From the NCBI RefSeq assembly GCF_030269765.1, contig NZ_BSTX01000001.1, positions 633,102 through 697,101 on the forward strand: a stretch of 64,000 nucleotides of DNA, written 5' to 3'. The position numbers were made by a program, and so were the translations under genes. The notes under the pieces were generated by a model. The model had not been told where the DNA came from, searched no databases, and saw nothing but the letters and a program-made list of their open reading frames with translations. Positions 17,611 through 25,931 of this stretch are shown piece after piece. The DNA comes from Actinorhabdospora filicis. Its GTDB lineage: Bacteria; Actinomycetota; Actinomycetes; Mycobacteriales; Micromonosporaceae. Each line of letters opens with the position of its first letter. The stretch's first letter is position 1.

Positions 17611-18831
17611 GTGAAGCGACCACCCCGCCACACCTTGTTAACCGCCGGTTTCGCCCTCGCCACACTGGTCGCGTCCACCGCGTTCGGTGCCCCCGCGGCG
17701 GCGAAGCCGAGCCTCGACCAGGCCGTCACCCAGGCGATGGGCGCCGCCAAGGGCGCCGAGGCCCGCTCGATCTACGAGCTGGCCCCCGCCGCCGGCCTGG
17801 CCACCATCGTCGAACCCGACCGGACGTCGAAGGACGGCCGGTGGGTCTTCGGCGGCGCGGCCTTCCGCGTCCCCACGACCACTCACGCCGGGCCCGTCAC
17901 CGCGCTCTTCTTCGGCCACCTCGCCAATGGCCGCTGGGAGATCGCGCTGGAGGGCAGCGAGGCCTTCGCCAGGGCCTCCGCCGACGCGCCCGCCGACCTG
18001 ATGGGAGCGGGTGAGCGCGCCACCCTCGCGTCCACCGCCGCTCCTCAAACGTTCGCCGACTCCGCCGCCACCGGCCTCGCCCTCCCCTGGAAGGCGAACG
18101 GCGGCAACTGGCGCCACTGGGGCGTCCACGGCGACTCCGGCACCTCGACCCCGTACAACGCCATCGACTTCTACGGCGGGGACCGCTACGTGCGGGCCGC
18201 CGCCCCGGGGCGCCTCTACCGGTTCTGCGGCACCTCGACCCCGTACATCAAGGTCGTCCACGACAACGGGTGGACCACCGGGTACTACCACACCTACAAC
18301 CAGACCACCGTCGCCGACGGCTCGCAGGTCGCCCTGGGCGCCTACATCGGCGAGATCGGCGAGCAGCTGCCCTGCGGCGGCCGCGCCAACGGCGACCACG
18401 TGCACTGGACACTGTGGAAGGGCAACACCGCCGTCGGCGTCAACGGCAAGGAGATCGGCGGCTGGACGTGGTACGCCCAGTCCACCGCCTACCAGGGGTA
18501 CGCGGTGCGCGGCAGCACCCGCATCAACAACTCCGACTGCTGCCTGACCAACTACGGCCCCGGCGACCCCGGGTCCGGGGTCAGCGCTCCGGTCTACAAC
18601 CCGAACGGCTCGGTCAACATCCGCAGCGGACCGTCCTCCACGGCCACCGTGGTGCGCTCGGTCGCCTCCGGGACGACGGTGAACCTCGTCTGCTACGTCA
18701 ACGGGGACACCATGACCGGCCCGTGGAACAACACCAGCAAGGCCTGGGACCGGCTCGATGACGGGAACTACGTCTCCGACGCCTGGGTCGACACCGGCAG
18801 CGACACACCGGTGGTACCCGCCTGCACCTGA
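17611..18831 (+). CDS. Secreted M23-family (beta-lytic type) metallopeptidase with SH3-like C-terminus
   Basis: 406 aa. A cleavable signal peptide is evident (KRPPRH, then a hydrophobic run, then GAPAAA at about residues 1-30). The catalytic domain shows a zinc-ligand pattern H...NAIDFYGG and the terminal HVHW motif (about residues 265-270), as in lysostaphin/beta-lytic proteases that cut peptidoglycan cross-bridges. The C-terminal about 75 residues (VNIRSGPSS... to AWVDTG) form a bacterial SH3-like wall-binding domain. The start is GTG at 17611 with CAAGGAG 7-8 nt upstream. It is probably exported and active in the cell wall. Confidence 0.88.
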   Translation: MKRPPRHTLLTAGFALATLVASTAFGAPAAAKPSLDQAVTQAMGAAKGAEARSIYELAPAAGLATIVEPDRTSKDGRWVFGGAAFRVPTTTHAGPVTALFFGHLANGRWEIALEGSEAFARASADAPADLMGAGERATLASTAAPQTFADSAATGLALPWKANGGNWRHWGVHGDSGTSTPYNAIDFYGGDRYVRAAAPGRLYRFCGTSTPYIKVVHDNGWTTGYYHTYNQTTVADGSQVALGAYIGEIGEQLPCGGRANGDHVHWTLWKGNTAVGVNGKEIGGWTWYAQSTAYQGYAVRGSTRINNSDCCLTNYGPGDPGSGVSAPVYNPNGSVNIRSGPSSTATVVRSVASGTTVNLVCYVNGDTMTGPWNNTSKAWDRLDDGNYVSDAWVDTGSDTPVVPACT

Positions 18832-18853
18832 CCGGCGGGGTCCGCCCCCGAAC

Positions 18854-18895
18854 GAACCGGCCCCGCGTCCAGTCGCCAGGACACGGGGCCGGTTC
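18854..18895. terminator. Bidirectional terminator between M23 peptidase and bioY
   Basis: A perfect 12-bp stem GAACCGGCCCCG / CGGGGCCGGTTC, extended by GTCC/GGAC across a mismatch, lies between the convergent stops. Confidence 0.75.
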
Positions 18896-18927
18896 CCTAC
18901 TTAAGTCTTGCTCTACTCACCTTTGCT

Positions 18928-19530
18928 CTACTCGCCTTTAAAACGGCGGACCAGGGCCCACGCGCCGGGCAGCAGCGCGGCGGCGATGACCAGCTTGATG
19001 AGGTCGCCGACCATGAAGACGACCGCGCCCTTGTTGATGCCGGTGGACACGTCCATGCCGGTGGCCGCGATCAGGTAGGGCACGCCGACGGCGTAGATCG
19101 CCAGGTTGCCCAGGATCATCGTGCCGACGGTGCGCAGCGGCGTCCGGTCGCCGCCCCGGCGGGCCAGCTCGCCGACGAGGAGCCCGGCCAGCATGAAGCC
19201 GATGACGTAACCGAGGCTGACCAGTCCGGTGCCGGAGTTGCCGCCGGTGAACCACGGGACGCCCGCCATGCCGGCCGCGAGGTACAGGCCGAGGGTCGCG
19301 GTGGCGCGCACGGGGCCGTAGGCCGCGCCGAGCAGCAGGACGGCGAGGGTGGTCGCCACGAACGGGACCGGGGAGATCGCGGGGATCTCGATCGACACCT
19401 GAGCCGACAGGCCCACCAGGCCCGCGCCGCCGAGGACGAGGGCGGCCTCGCGCGCCCACGCGATCGCGCGAGTACCGGGGATGAGGTCCGCCAGGACGCG
19501 GCGGCCGATCACTGCTGACTGAGTCGCCAT
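18928..19530 (-). CDS. bioY: Biotin transporter BioY (ECF S component)
   Basis: 200 aa, about six membrane helices. The family pattern is clear: [31 protein letters not shown] near residues 45-72, then [11 protein letters not shown] and [15 protein letters not shown]. BioY captures biotin alone or with shared ECF ATPases (BioM/BioN); no bioM or bioN gene is adjacent. The start ATG has GGAGG 7 nt upstream. The stop codon sits in a 15-bp tandem duplication, so KGE-stop is repeated immediately downstream. Confidence 0.9.
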   Translation of the reverse strand: MATQSAVIGRRVLADLIPGTRAIAWAREAALVLGGAGLVGLSAQVSIEIPAISPVPFVATTLAVLLLGAAYGPVRATATLGLYLAAGMAGVPWFTGGNSGTGLVSLGYVIGFMLAGLLVGELARRGGDRTPLRTVGTMILGNLAIYAVGVPYLIAATGMDVSTGINKGAVVFMVGDLIKLVIAAALLPGAWALVRRFKGE

Positions 19531-19570
19531 GCGGCATCCTCCAAAGGGGTTTGGGGGGTTCCCACAAAGA

Positions 19571-19602
19571 TGAGGGGCGCGCTCACATTAGCGCACCCCT
19601 CA
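19571..19602 (-). terminator. Intrinsic terminator of the etfBA operon
   Basis: On the minus strand the stem TGAGGGG-x-GCGCT / AGCGC-x-CCCCTCA with one mismatch is followed by TCTTTGT, about 30 bp after the etfA stop and before bioY. Confidence 0.7.
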
Positions 19603-19630
19603 GGAGAGATCAAAAGCCGTCGATCAGCGA

Positions 19631-20587
19631 TCAGCGGCGGTTCTTGATGCCCTCGACGGCCTGCGGGACGACCTTGAACAGGTCGCCGACCACGCCGAAG
19701 TCGGCGAGGTCGAAGATCGGGGCCTCGTCGTCCTTGTTGACCGCCACGATGCGCTTGGCGGTCTGCATGCCCGCGCGGTGCTGGATCGCGCCGGAGATGC
19801 CCAGGGCGATGTACAGCTGCGGGGACACCGTCGAGCCGGTCTGGCCGACCTGGTACTTGTGCGGGTAGAAACCGCCGTCGGTGGCCGCGCGCGAGGCGCC
19901 GACCGCGCCGCCGAGCAGGTCGGCGAGCTCCTCGACGAGCGCGAAGTTCTCCGCGCTGCCCACGCCGCGTCCACCGGAGACGACCACGGAGGCCTCGGTG
20001 AGCTCGGGGCGGGCGGACTTCTGGGCGGTGACGCGCTCGACGACGGCGACCTTCTTGGCCTTGTCGGAGACCGCGACCTCGACGCCGACCTGCTCGGCGG
20101 CGGCGGGCGCGGCCTCGGGGGTCAGCGAGTTCGGGCGGACGGTGACCAGCGGGACGCCGGTGGTGACCTTCGACTTCACGACCCAGGAGCCGGCGAAGAC
20201 GCTCTGGGTGGCGGTGCCGTCGGCGTCCAGTGCGGACACGTCGGTGAGCAGCCCGTTGCCGAGCTTGACCGCCAGGCGCCCGGCGATCTCCTTGCCCTCC
20301 TGGCCGCTGGACAGCAGGACGGCGGCCGGGGACTTCTCGGCGACCAGCGCGGCCAGGACCTCGGCCTTGGGGGCGACGAGGAAGCCGTCCAGGTCGTCGT
20401 GCTCGGCGACGTAGACCTTGGCCGCGCCGTACTCGCCGAGGGCTGCGGTCAGCGGGGCCGCGGTGCCGGGGGCGCCCAGGACCACGGCGGAGGGCTCACC
20501 CAGGGCGCGGGCCATGGTGAGCATTTCGAGGGTGACCTTGCGTACGGTGCCGCCGGAAGCGTCGACGACGACGAGAACCTCTGCCAT
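19631..20587 (-). CDS. etfA: Electron transfer flavoprotein alpha subunit
   Basis: 318 aa. The ETF alpha subunit binds FAD and passes electrons from acyl-CoA and other dehydrogenases to the quinone pool. The C-terminal FAD domain signature is intact (SGGRGVG...ENF about residues 202-212, [36 protein letters not shown]). ATG 20587 has AAGGGG about 9 nt upstream and follows etfB by 17 bp. Confidence 0.95.
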   Translation of the reverse strand: MAEVLVVVDASGGTVRKVTLEMLTMARALGEPSAVVLGAPGTAAPLTAALGEYGAAKVYVAEHDDLDGFLVAPKAEVLAALVAEKSPAAVLLSSGQEGKEIAGRLAVKLGNGLLTDVSALDADGTATQSVFAGSWVVKSKVTTGVPLVTVRPNSLTPEAAPAAAEQVGVEVAVSDKAKKVAVVERVTAQKSARPELTEASVVVSGGRGVGSAENFALVEELADLLGGAVGASRAATDGGFYPHKYQVGQTGSTVSPQLYIALGISGAIQHRAGMQTAKRIVAVNKDDEAPIFDLADFGVVGDLFKVVPQAVEGIKNRR

Positions 20588-20604
20588 TGCGTTAATCCCC
20601 TTCC

Positions 20605-21384
20605 TCAGACGAACTTCTCGGCGGTGAGGTACGCGACGAGCTGGTCGCCGCCGTCCCCGTTGTCGGCGACCTTGACGCCGGCGCCGCGCGCGGGGCGCGG
20701 TTCGGCCGACAGCACGGTGGTGGCGGCGCCGGAGCGACCCACGGTCGCCGCGTCCACGCCGAGGTCGGCGAGGGTGAGCGTGGTGACGGGCTTGCGCTTG
20801 GCGGCCATGATCCCCTTCAGTGAGGGGTAGCGCGGGGTGTTGATCGTGTCCCACACGGACACGATGGCCTTGCCGGAGGCGCGCAGGACCTCGTAGCCGT
20901 CCTCGGTCTGGCGCTCGACGAGCAGGCCGCCGTCCTCGACGGTGACCTTGCGCGCGCCGGTGAGGGCGGCGATGTCCAGCAGTTCGGCCAGCAGGTGGGG
21001 CAGGACCTGGACGCCACCGTCGGTGGACTCGGCGCCGGACAGGATCAGGTCGTACTCAAGGGTGCCCAGGGCGGCGGCGATGACCTTCGCGGTGCCGAGC
21101 GCGTCCGAGCCGGCGACGGCCTCGTCGCTGACGTGGACGGCGGCGTCGGGGCCCATGGACAGCGCCTTGCGGATGGAGTCGACCGCGTGGTCGGGGCCGA
21201 CGGTGAGCAGGGTCACCTGCGCGCCGGTCTCGTCCTTGAGGCGGAGGGCCTCTTCGATGGCGTATTCGTCCATCTCGTTGATGACGTTGGTGCCGCCGGA
21301 GCGGTCGACGGACCAGCCGTCACCGGCGAGCGAGCGCTCGGCGCCGGAGTCCGGTACCTGCTTGACCAGGACAACGATGTTCAT
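20605..21384 (-). CDS. etfB: Electron transfer flavoprotein beta subunit
   Basis: 259 aa, full-length ETF beta, starting with the canonical MNIVVLVKQVPD. It has the NEMDEYAIEEALRL helix (about residues 36-50) and the AMP-binding region DLILSGAESTDGG (about 112-124). It forms the heterodimer with EtfA. GGAGG lies upstream of the ATG. Candidate operator TTACT...AGTAA lies 92 bp upstream in the divergent region shared with the dTMP-kinase-like gene. Confidence 0.95.
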   Translation of the reverse strand: MNIVVLVKQVPDSGAERSLAGDGWSVDRSGGTNVINEMDEYAIEEALRLKDETGAQVTLLTVGPDHAVDSIRKALSMGPDAAVHVSDEAVAGSDALGTAKVIAAALGTLEYDLILSGAESTDGGVQVLPHLLAELLDIAALTGARKVTVEDGGLLVERQTEDGYEVLRASGKAIVSVWDTINTPRYPSLKGIMAAKRKPVTTLTLADLGVDAATVGRSGAATTVLSAEPRPARGAGVKVADNGDGGDQLVAYLTAEKFV

Positions 21385-21475
21385 CGAGCCGGATACCTCC
21401 TACTTAACGTGCGTTCAGGACCCTATCCTCGCGCGGTCCGGACGAGCCTGACACACCAGGGTCTCCCGAGCCATG

Positions 21476-21492
21476 TTACTCACGAGTAGTAA
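21476..21492. promoter_or_regulatory. Candidate TetR-type operator in the etfB / kinase divergent region
   Basis: TTACTCACGAGTAGTAA contains the inverted repeat TACTC-AC-GAGTA. Similar TTACT-AGTAA palindromes are bound by TetR-family repressors of fatty-acid catabolism in actinobacteria (from memory), and etfBA would suit such control. No regulator gene is adjacent. Confidence 0.4.
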
Positions 21493-21524
21493 GAACGGGT
21501 GAGCTGAGCCTCTACCCTTTAGAG

Positions 21525-22160
21525 GTGGACGACACCGAGCCCCGCGGCGCCGTCATAGCCCTGGTCGGCATGGACGGCGTGGGCAAGACCACGCAGGCGC
21601 GCCGCCTGACGGCCAGACTCGCCGAGCGCGGAATCCCCGCCGACTACCACCTGGCGGCCAGCGGCCGCCGCGTCCTGTCCAACATGGCCAAACGCCTCGG
21701 CGCCGGCGACTCCGTCGAACTGCTGGGCGCCAACCTCGCCCTGCGCGCCGAGACGGCCATGCGCCGCCTCAACCTCTCCTGGAGCCTGCGCGCCGATCTG
21801 CTCATCGCCGACCGCTACAGCTACTGCCAGTTCGCCCGCACCCGCATGCTCTGCCCGGAGATCGAGCCGTGGGTGCGCAAGGCGATGCGCGGCATCCCCC
21901 GTCCCGCCATCACCCTCTTCCTCGACATGCCGCCCGAGCTGGCCAGCGACCGCGTCACCAAGCGCGGCATCGACGACGAACCCGTCGAACGGCTGCGCGC
22001 CCTGTCGGCCGCCTACCGCTCCCTGCCCGAGTTCGAGACCTTCACCCTGGTCGACGCGACCGGAACCGCCGAGGACGTAGGCGTGCGAATCGACGCCTGG
22101 GTTGACAAACTGTTGGAGACGGGAGAACTCGGGCTCCCGGACCTCGACGAAAGCGGGTGA
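21525..22160 (+). CDS. Thymidylate-kinase-like P-loop kinase
   Basis: 211 aa. The Walker A motif GMDGVGKTT (residues 15-23) and the DRY motif in LIADRYSYCQFA (about 86-97) place it in the dTMP kinase family. The usual DR-x-x-x-S-x-x-A-Y-Q stretch is altered and the lid is short, so this may be a paralogue with a different nucleotide specificity. The start GTG has no SD. TACCCT (21513-21518) lies 6 nt upstream, fitting a leaderless mRNA. The next gene follows 6 bp after its stop. Confidence 0.75.
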   Translation: MDDTEPRGAVIALVGMDGVGKTTQARRLTARLAERGIPADYHLAASGRRVLSNMAKRLGAGDSVELLGANLALRAETAMRRLNLSWSLRADLLIADRYSYCQFARTRMLCPEIEPWVRKAMRGIPRPAITLFLDMPPELASDRVTKRGIDDEPVERLRALSAAYRSLPEFETFTLVDATGTAEDVGVRIDAWVDKLLETGELGLPDLDESG

Positions 22161-22166
22161 GCGCCG

Positions 22167-22466
22167 GTGATCCGGGTAGCGCTGTTCATGTTCATCGTCT
22201 ACGTCGCCCTGGTGATCTCGGCGCTCGCCGACTGCCTGGGCGGCGAACTGCCGCCGAAGCACCTCCCGCGTCCCCTGTGGGCGCTGGTGATCCTCGCGCT
22301 GCCCCTGGTCGGCGCCGTCCTGTGGTTCGCCACCGGGCGTCCCAAACCCCTCTTCGGCGGCTCGGCCGACACTCCCGCCCCGCCCCCGCGCACGACCCGC
22401 GCGCCCGATGACGACCCCGACTTCCTGCGCGACCTCGACCGCAAACTCAAGGGCGACGGCTCCTAG
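22167..22466 (+). CDS. Small membrane protein with PLDc_N-type (phospholipase D nuclease N-terminal) domain
   Basis: 99 aa. Two membrane helices (about residues 3-22 and 37-56) carry the PLDc_N hallmark: ALADCLGG before and LPLVGAVLWFATGRPKP after the second helix. A Pro-rich and then acidic/basic cytoplasmic tail follows. No catalytic HKD domain is present, so it is a stand-alone anchor of unknown role. The start is GTG at 22167, 6 bp after the kinase-like gene, giving a probable operon. Confidence 0.75.
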   Translation: MIRVALFMFIVYVALVISALADCLGGELPPKHLPRPLWALVILALPLVGAVLWFATGRPKPLFGGSADTPAPPPRTTRAPDDDPDFLRDLDRKLKGDGS

Positions 22467-22505
22467 CGGCCGCCCACTCTCCGCACTGGCCTACCCTCGG
22501 GCACC

Positions 22506-23573
22506 GTGGACCAGCTATCCGCCCTCCTCGGCGTCACCGTCACCGACCGCGTCCCCCTCACCCGCGACACCGGCCGCTGGACCGAGGACCAGCCCTGGCT
22601 CACCCGGCTCACCCTCGCCGGTCCCCCATGGACCGCGATCGCCAAGACCGCCCGCGAGGAGGACCCGAGCCTCCTCATGAACGAGACCGCCGCCCTGCGC
22701 TTCCTGGACGGCGGCCTCGCGCCACGCCTCTACGCCGCCACCGACGGCGTCGTGATCATGGAGGACCTCGGCACCGGCCCCTCCCTCGACACCGTCCTGC
22801 TCGGCGCCGACCCCGCCACCGCCACCGAGGCGCTGCTGGCCTACGCCACCGCCCTGGGCCGCCTGCACGCGTCCACCACCGGCCGCGAAGAGGAGTACTA
22901 CGCCCTCCACCCCCGGCCCCGGCGCATGTACGAGCGCATCAGCCTCGTCCGCCACTCCCTCGCCGAGTCCTGGCGCACCCTCACCGCCCTCACCGAAGCC
23001 CGCGGCCACCTGCCGGACGTCCCCGGCGCGGCCCGCGCCCAATGGCACGACCTGCTCGCCGAACTCGCCGAACCCCGCCCCTGGCTCGCGCTGTCCAACG
23101 GCGACGCCTGCCCCCAGAACACCCGCATCGTCGACGGCGAGATCCGCTTCCTCGACTTCGACGGCGCCGCCTTCCGCCACCCCGGCCTCGACCTCGCCGG
23201 ACTGCTCATGCCCTTCCCCGCCTGCACCTGCTGGGGCGAGCTCCCGGCCGACCTCGTCCCCCGGCTGCTGGCCGCGCACCGGGCGGAGTTCGCGCCCGAG
23301 GGCGACACCCTGCGCGCCGCCGCGCTGGGGTCGATCGCGTGGGCGGTGCTGCGCGCGATCCGGATCCCGAAGCTGGAGGCGATGGACGCGCCCCACCCGA
23401 TGGGGTTCTCCCGGCGCGGGCAGCTGGTGTCGGCGTTGCGGGCGGCGGCGGTCGCGGGTGGGGAGTGGTGGCCGGAGCTGGCGGGGTGGCTGGGGGAGGT
23501 CGCGGAGGGGTTGGAGGGGCGCTGGGGAGCGCTGGGGCGGTGGATGTATCCGGCTTTCGAACAGAATGACTAA
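22506..23573 (+). CDS. Aminoglycoside-phosphotransferase-like (protein kinase-like fold) protein
   Basis: 355 aa with the APH fold pattern. The catalytic loop is N198-G199-D200...N205 where family members have H-G-D-x-x-x-x-N, and the metal site is D217-F-D219 rather than DxE. Asp and Asn are kept, so it may still bind or transfer phosphate, but the His to Asn change is unusual. The start is GTG at 22506 with TACCCT 8 nt upstream. The last about 100 residues are Gly/Trp-rich. The substrate is unknown, and antibiotic resistance should not be assumed. Confidence 0.7.
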   Translation: MDQLSALLGVTVTDRVPLTRDTGRWTEDQPWLTRLTLAGPPWTAIAKTAREEDPSLLMNETAALRFLDGGLAPRLYAATDGVVIMEDLGTGPSLDTVLLGADPATATEALLAYATALGRLHASTTGREEEYYALHPRPRRMYERISLVRHSLAESWRTLTALTEARGHLPDVPGAARAQWHDLLAELAEPRPWLALSNGDACPQNTRIVDGEIRFLDFDGAAFRHPGLDLAGLLMPFPACTCWGELPADLVPRLLAAHRAEFAPEGDTLRAAALGSIAWAVLRAIRIPKLEAMDAPHPMGFSRRGQLVSALRAAAVAGGEWWPELAGWLGEVAEGLEGRWGALGRWMYPAFEQND

Positions 23574-23663
23574 CCCCGGCACATATCGAGAGTGATCACT
23601 CGACTACTTTCTGCCATAGCAAGATGCCCCCGCGTCTTGCAGATGCAGAAAGGAGGGTGAGAT

Positions 23664-24536
23664 TTGGTCACCCATGCCCATGAGGCACCGACTGGTCTTC
23701 TCAAGCGGCACAAAGAACTGATCCTGCCGATGCTCGACGTGGTCGGCCTGCCGCACGCGGACGAAGTCGAGATCGTCATGGTCTCGGAGAACTGCACCGA
23801 GATCCGCCCCACCGAACGCTATGTCGATGGCCTCGCGCTGCTGCGAGTCGACGGTGAAGCGGTCATGGCGGTCATCGTCGAGGTGCAGCTCCGTCCCGAC
23901 AAGGACAAGCTCCGGACCTGGCCTCGCTATGTCGGCGACGTATGGGACCGCTACGGCGTTCCCACCGTTCTGCTCGTCGTGACGCCGGATCACCGGACGG
24001 CGAGCTGGGCTTCCGCCCCGATCGACGTCGGCCCGGCGGGCACGATCGAGGCGTCGGTCCTGTCACCCGATTCGATGCCCGTGATCGACGATGCCGAAAG
24101 CTACGAGGGAGCCGAGGACTACGCGGTTCTCGCGGCGTTCATTCACGCCCGCGGCGACCACGCGCCCGAGATCCTCGCCGCGCTGGGGGACATCCTCGCG
24201 CGGAGTCCGATCGAAGCCGCCCAAAGCTACGCTGAAGACCTGTTCGCAGTACTTCCCGCCAGGGCAAGGAAGATCTGGGAGAAGATCATGACCGCCGCCG
24301 CGCACGAGTACCAGACCGGGCTCGAATACATGTTCAACAGCGGTAAGGAGGAGGGCCGGAACGAAGCCGCCCGGGAGATCAAGACCCAGGCGCTCTTCGT
24401 GTTCCTCGACGCACGCGGCCTGTACGTGTCCGATGAGGTCGCCGAGCGCATCCGCGCCTGCGACAACGTCCACATCCTCGACCACTGGATCCGCAAGGCC
24501 GCAACCGTCACCACCGCCGAAGCCCTCTTCGACTGA
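23664..24536 (+). CDS. PD-(D/E)XK-like putative nuclease family protein (actinobacterial, Rpn-like)
   Basis: 290 aa. D55 (ERYVDGLALL) and E73-V-Q75 (VIVEVQLR) have the spacing of a PD-(D/E)XK nuclease core, followed by the WPRYVGDVWDRYGVPTVLLVVTPD region seen in many actinobacterial paralogues. The C-terminal half is helical with charged segments near 220-240. The start is TTG at 23664 with a near-perfect AAAGGAGG 6 nt upstream. No other in-frame start fits this SD. The gene stands alone with AT-richer flanks, suggesting a mobile or multi-copy family. Catalysis is unproven. Confidence 0.7.
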   Translation: MVTHAHEAPTGLLKRHKELILPMLDVVGLPHADEVEIVMVSENCTEIRPTERYVDGLALLRVDGEAVMAVIVEVQLRPDKDKLRTWPRYVGDVWDRYGVPTVLLVVTPDHRTASWASAPIDVGPAGTIEASVLSPDSMPVIDDAESYEGAEDYAVLAAFIHARGDHAPEILAALGDILARSPIEAAQSYAEDLFAVLPARARKIWEKIMTAAAHEYQTGLEYMFNSGKEEGRNEAAREIKTQALFVFLDARGLYVSDEVAERIRACDNVHILDHWIRKAATVTTAEALFD

Positions 24537-24594
24537 TCACCCCGTACCCCCTCACCCCACCCCTCCCCCACTTACCCGCCAGTAGAATCCCCCC

Positions 24595-25884
24595 GTGCGC
24601 CGATCACCGCTCCCCCGCAGCCAGCGTGTCCTCATGCTCTCCTGGGAGTACCCGCCCGTCCTGGTCGGTGGGCTCGGGCGGCATGTGCACGCGCTGGCCA
24701 CCGCGTTGGTGCGGGCGGGGCACGACGTCACGGTTGTGACGCGGTACGGGGAGCACGCCGACGGGACGCCCGCGGCGCTCGACGAGGTCGTCGAGGGGGT
24801 GCGAATCCTGCGGGCGCCGCAGGACCCGCCGATGCTGCCGCTGACCACCGACACGCTGCTGGCGTGGACGATGTCGCTCAACCACTCGCTCACCCGGGCC
24901 GCGCTGGTCGCCGGTGGCGAGTACGACGTGGTGCACGCCCACGACTGGCTCGTCAACCACGCCGCCGTGACGCTGAAGCACCACCACCGGGTGCCGCTGG
25001 TGGCGACGGTGCACTCCACCGAGGCGGGACGGCACCGGGGGTGGCTCCCGGCGGAGCTGAACCGGTCGATCCACTCCATCGAATGGTGGCTGACCTACGA
25101 GGCCCGGCGGGTGCTGGTCTGCTCGGCGGACATGCGCTGGGAGGTCTCCCGGCTCTTCGAGCTCCCGGCGGCCAAGACGCAGGTCGTCCGCAACGGCGTC
25201 GACCCGCAGGCCTTCGCCGCCGCGCCCGCCGACGTGCGGGCCCAGCGCGAGAAGCACGCGCCGGACGGGCCGATGGTCCTGTACGCGGGCCGCCTGGTCT
25301 TCGAGAAGGGCGTGCAGGACCTCCTGGACGCCACCGTCGCGCTGCGCGAGCGCCACCCGGGGCTGCGCGTCATCGTCGCCGGGGACGGGCCGCACGCCGA
25401 GGACCTCAAGGACCACGCCGAGCACGCCGGAGTCGGCAAGGACGTCGACTTCATCGGCTTCGCGGGCCCGCGCGACCTGCCCGCGCTCTACGCCGCCGCC
25501 GACTGCCTCGTGGTGCCCAGCCGCTACGAGCCCTTCGGGCTGGTCGCGCTGGAGGCGGCCGCGGCGGGCACGCCGGTGGTGGCCTCGCGCGTGGGCGGTC
25601 TCGCCGAGATCGTCGAGGACGGCGTGACCGGCCTGTCGTTCCCGCCCGGGGACGTCGCCGCGCTCACCGAGGCGGTCTCGTCGGTGCTGTCCGACGAGCT
25701 GCTGTCCCGCCGGATCACCGCCGCCGCGCACGAGCTCGTGCTGAACCGCTACGGCTGGGACGACATCGCCGAGGCGACCGCCGGGGCCTACGCGAAGGCC
25801 GCCGGGGACGAGCGGGCCATGCGGGTCCGCGCGCTGCCCACATTGGACATACCCGAGGGAAACCTGCTCAGCCGCGACGCTTAG
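24595..25884 (+). CDS. Glycosyltransferase family 4 (glycogen-synthase-like, Rv3032 type)
   Basis: 429 aa, GT-B fold. The N-terminal LSWEYPPVLVGGLGRHVHALA (about residues 13-33) is typical of bacterial alpha-glucan synthases of the Rv3032 group. The donor domain has VLYAGRLVFEKG, and the E-rich motif EPFGLVALEAAAAGTPVVAS (about 305-325). Rv3032 elongates methylglucose lipopolysaccharide or capsular glucan in mycobacteria; the same role here is inference. The start GTG is set by TAGAAT (24583-24588) 6 nt upstream. The GH57 partner that accompanies it in mycobacteria is not next to it here. Confidence 0.85.
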   Translation: MRRSPLPRSQRVLMLSWEYPPVLVGGLGRHVHALATALVRAGHDVTVVTRYGEHADGTPAALDEVVEGVRILRAPQDPPMLPLTTDTLLAWTMSLNHSLTRAALVAGGEYDVVHAHDWLVNHAAVTLKHHHRVPLVATVHSTEAGRHRGWLPAELNRSIHSIEWWLTYEARRVLVCSADMRWEVSRLFELPAAKTQVVRNGVDPQAFAAAPADVRAQREKHAPDGPMVLYAGRLVFEKGVQDLLDATVALRERHPGLRVIVAGDGPHAEDLKDHAEHAGVGKDVDFIGFAGPRDLPALYAAADCLVVPSRYEPFGLVALEAAAAGTPVVASRVGGLAEIVEDGVTGLSFPPGDVAALTEAVSSVLSDELLSRRITAAAHELVLNRYGWDDIAEATAGAYAKAAGDERAMRVRALPTLDIPEGNLLSRDA

Positions 25885-25931
25885 AAACCAACCGGTAACC
25901 TGTGGCCGGAATCACTCTAGAATCCGGAGGC

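Noticed and set aside
22506..23573. Aminoglycoside resistance gene
   Set aside because: Only the fold is shared. The catalytic loop is altered and the neighbours are not resistance genes.
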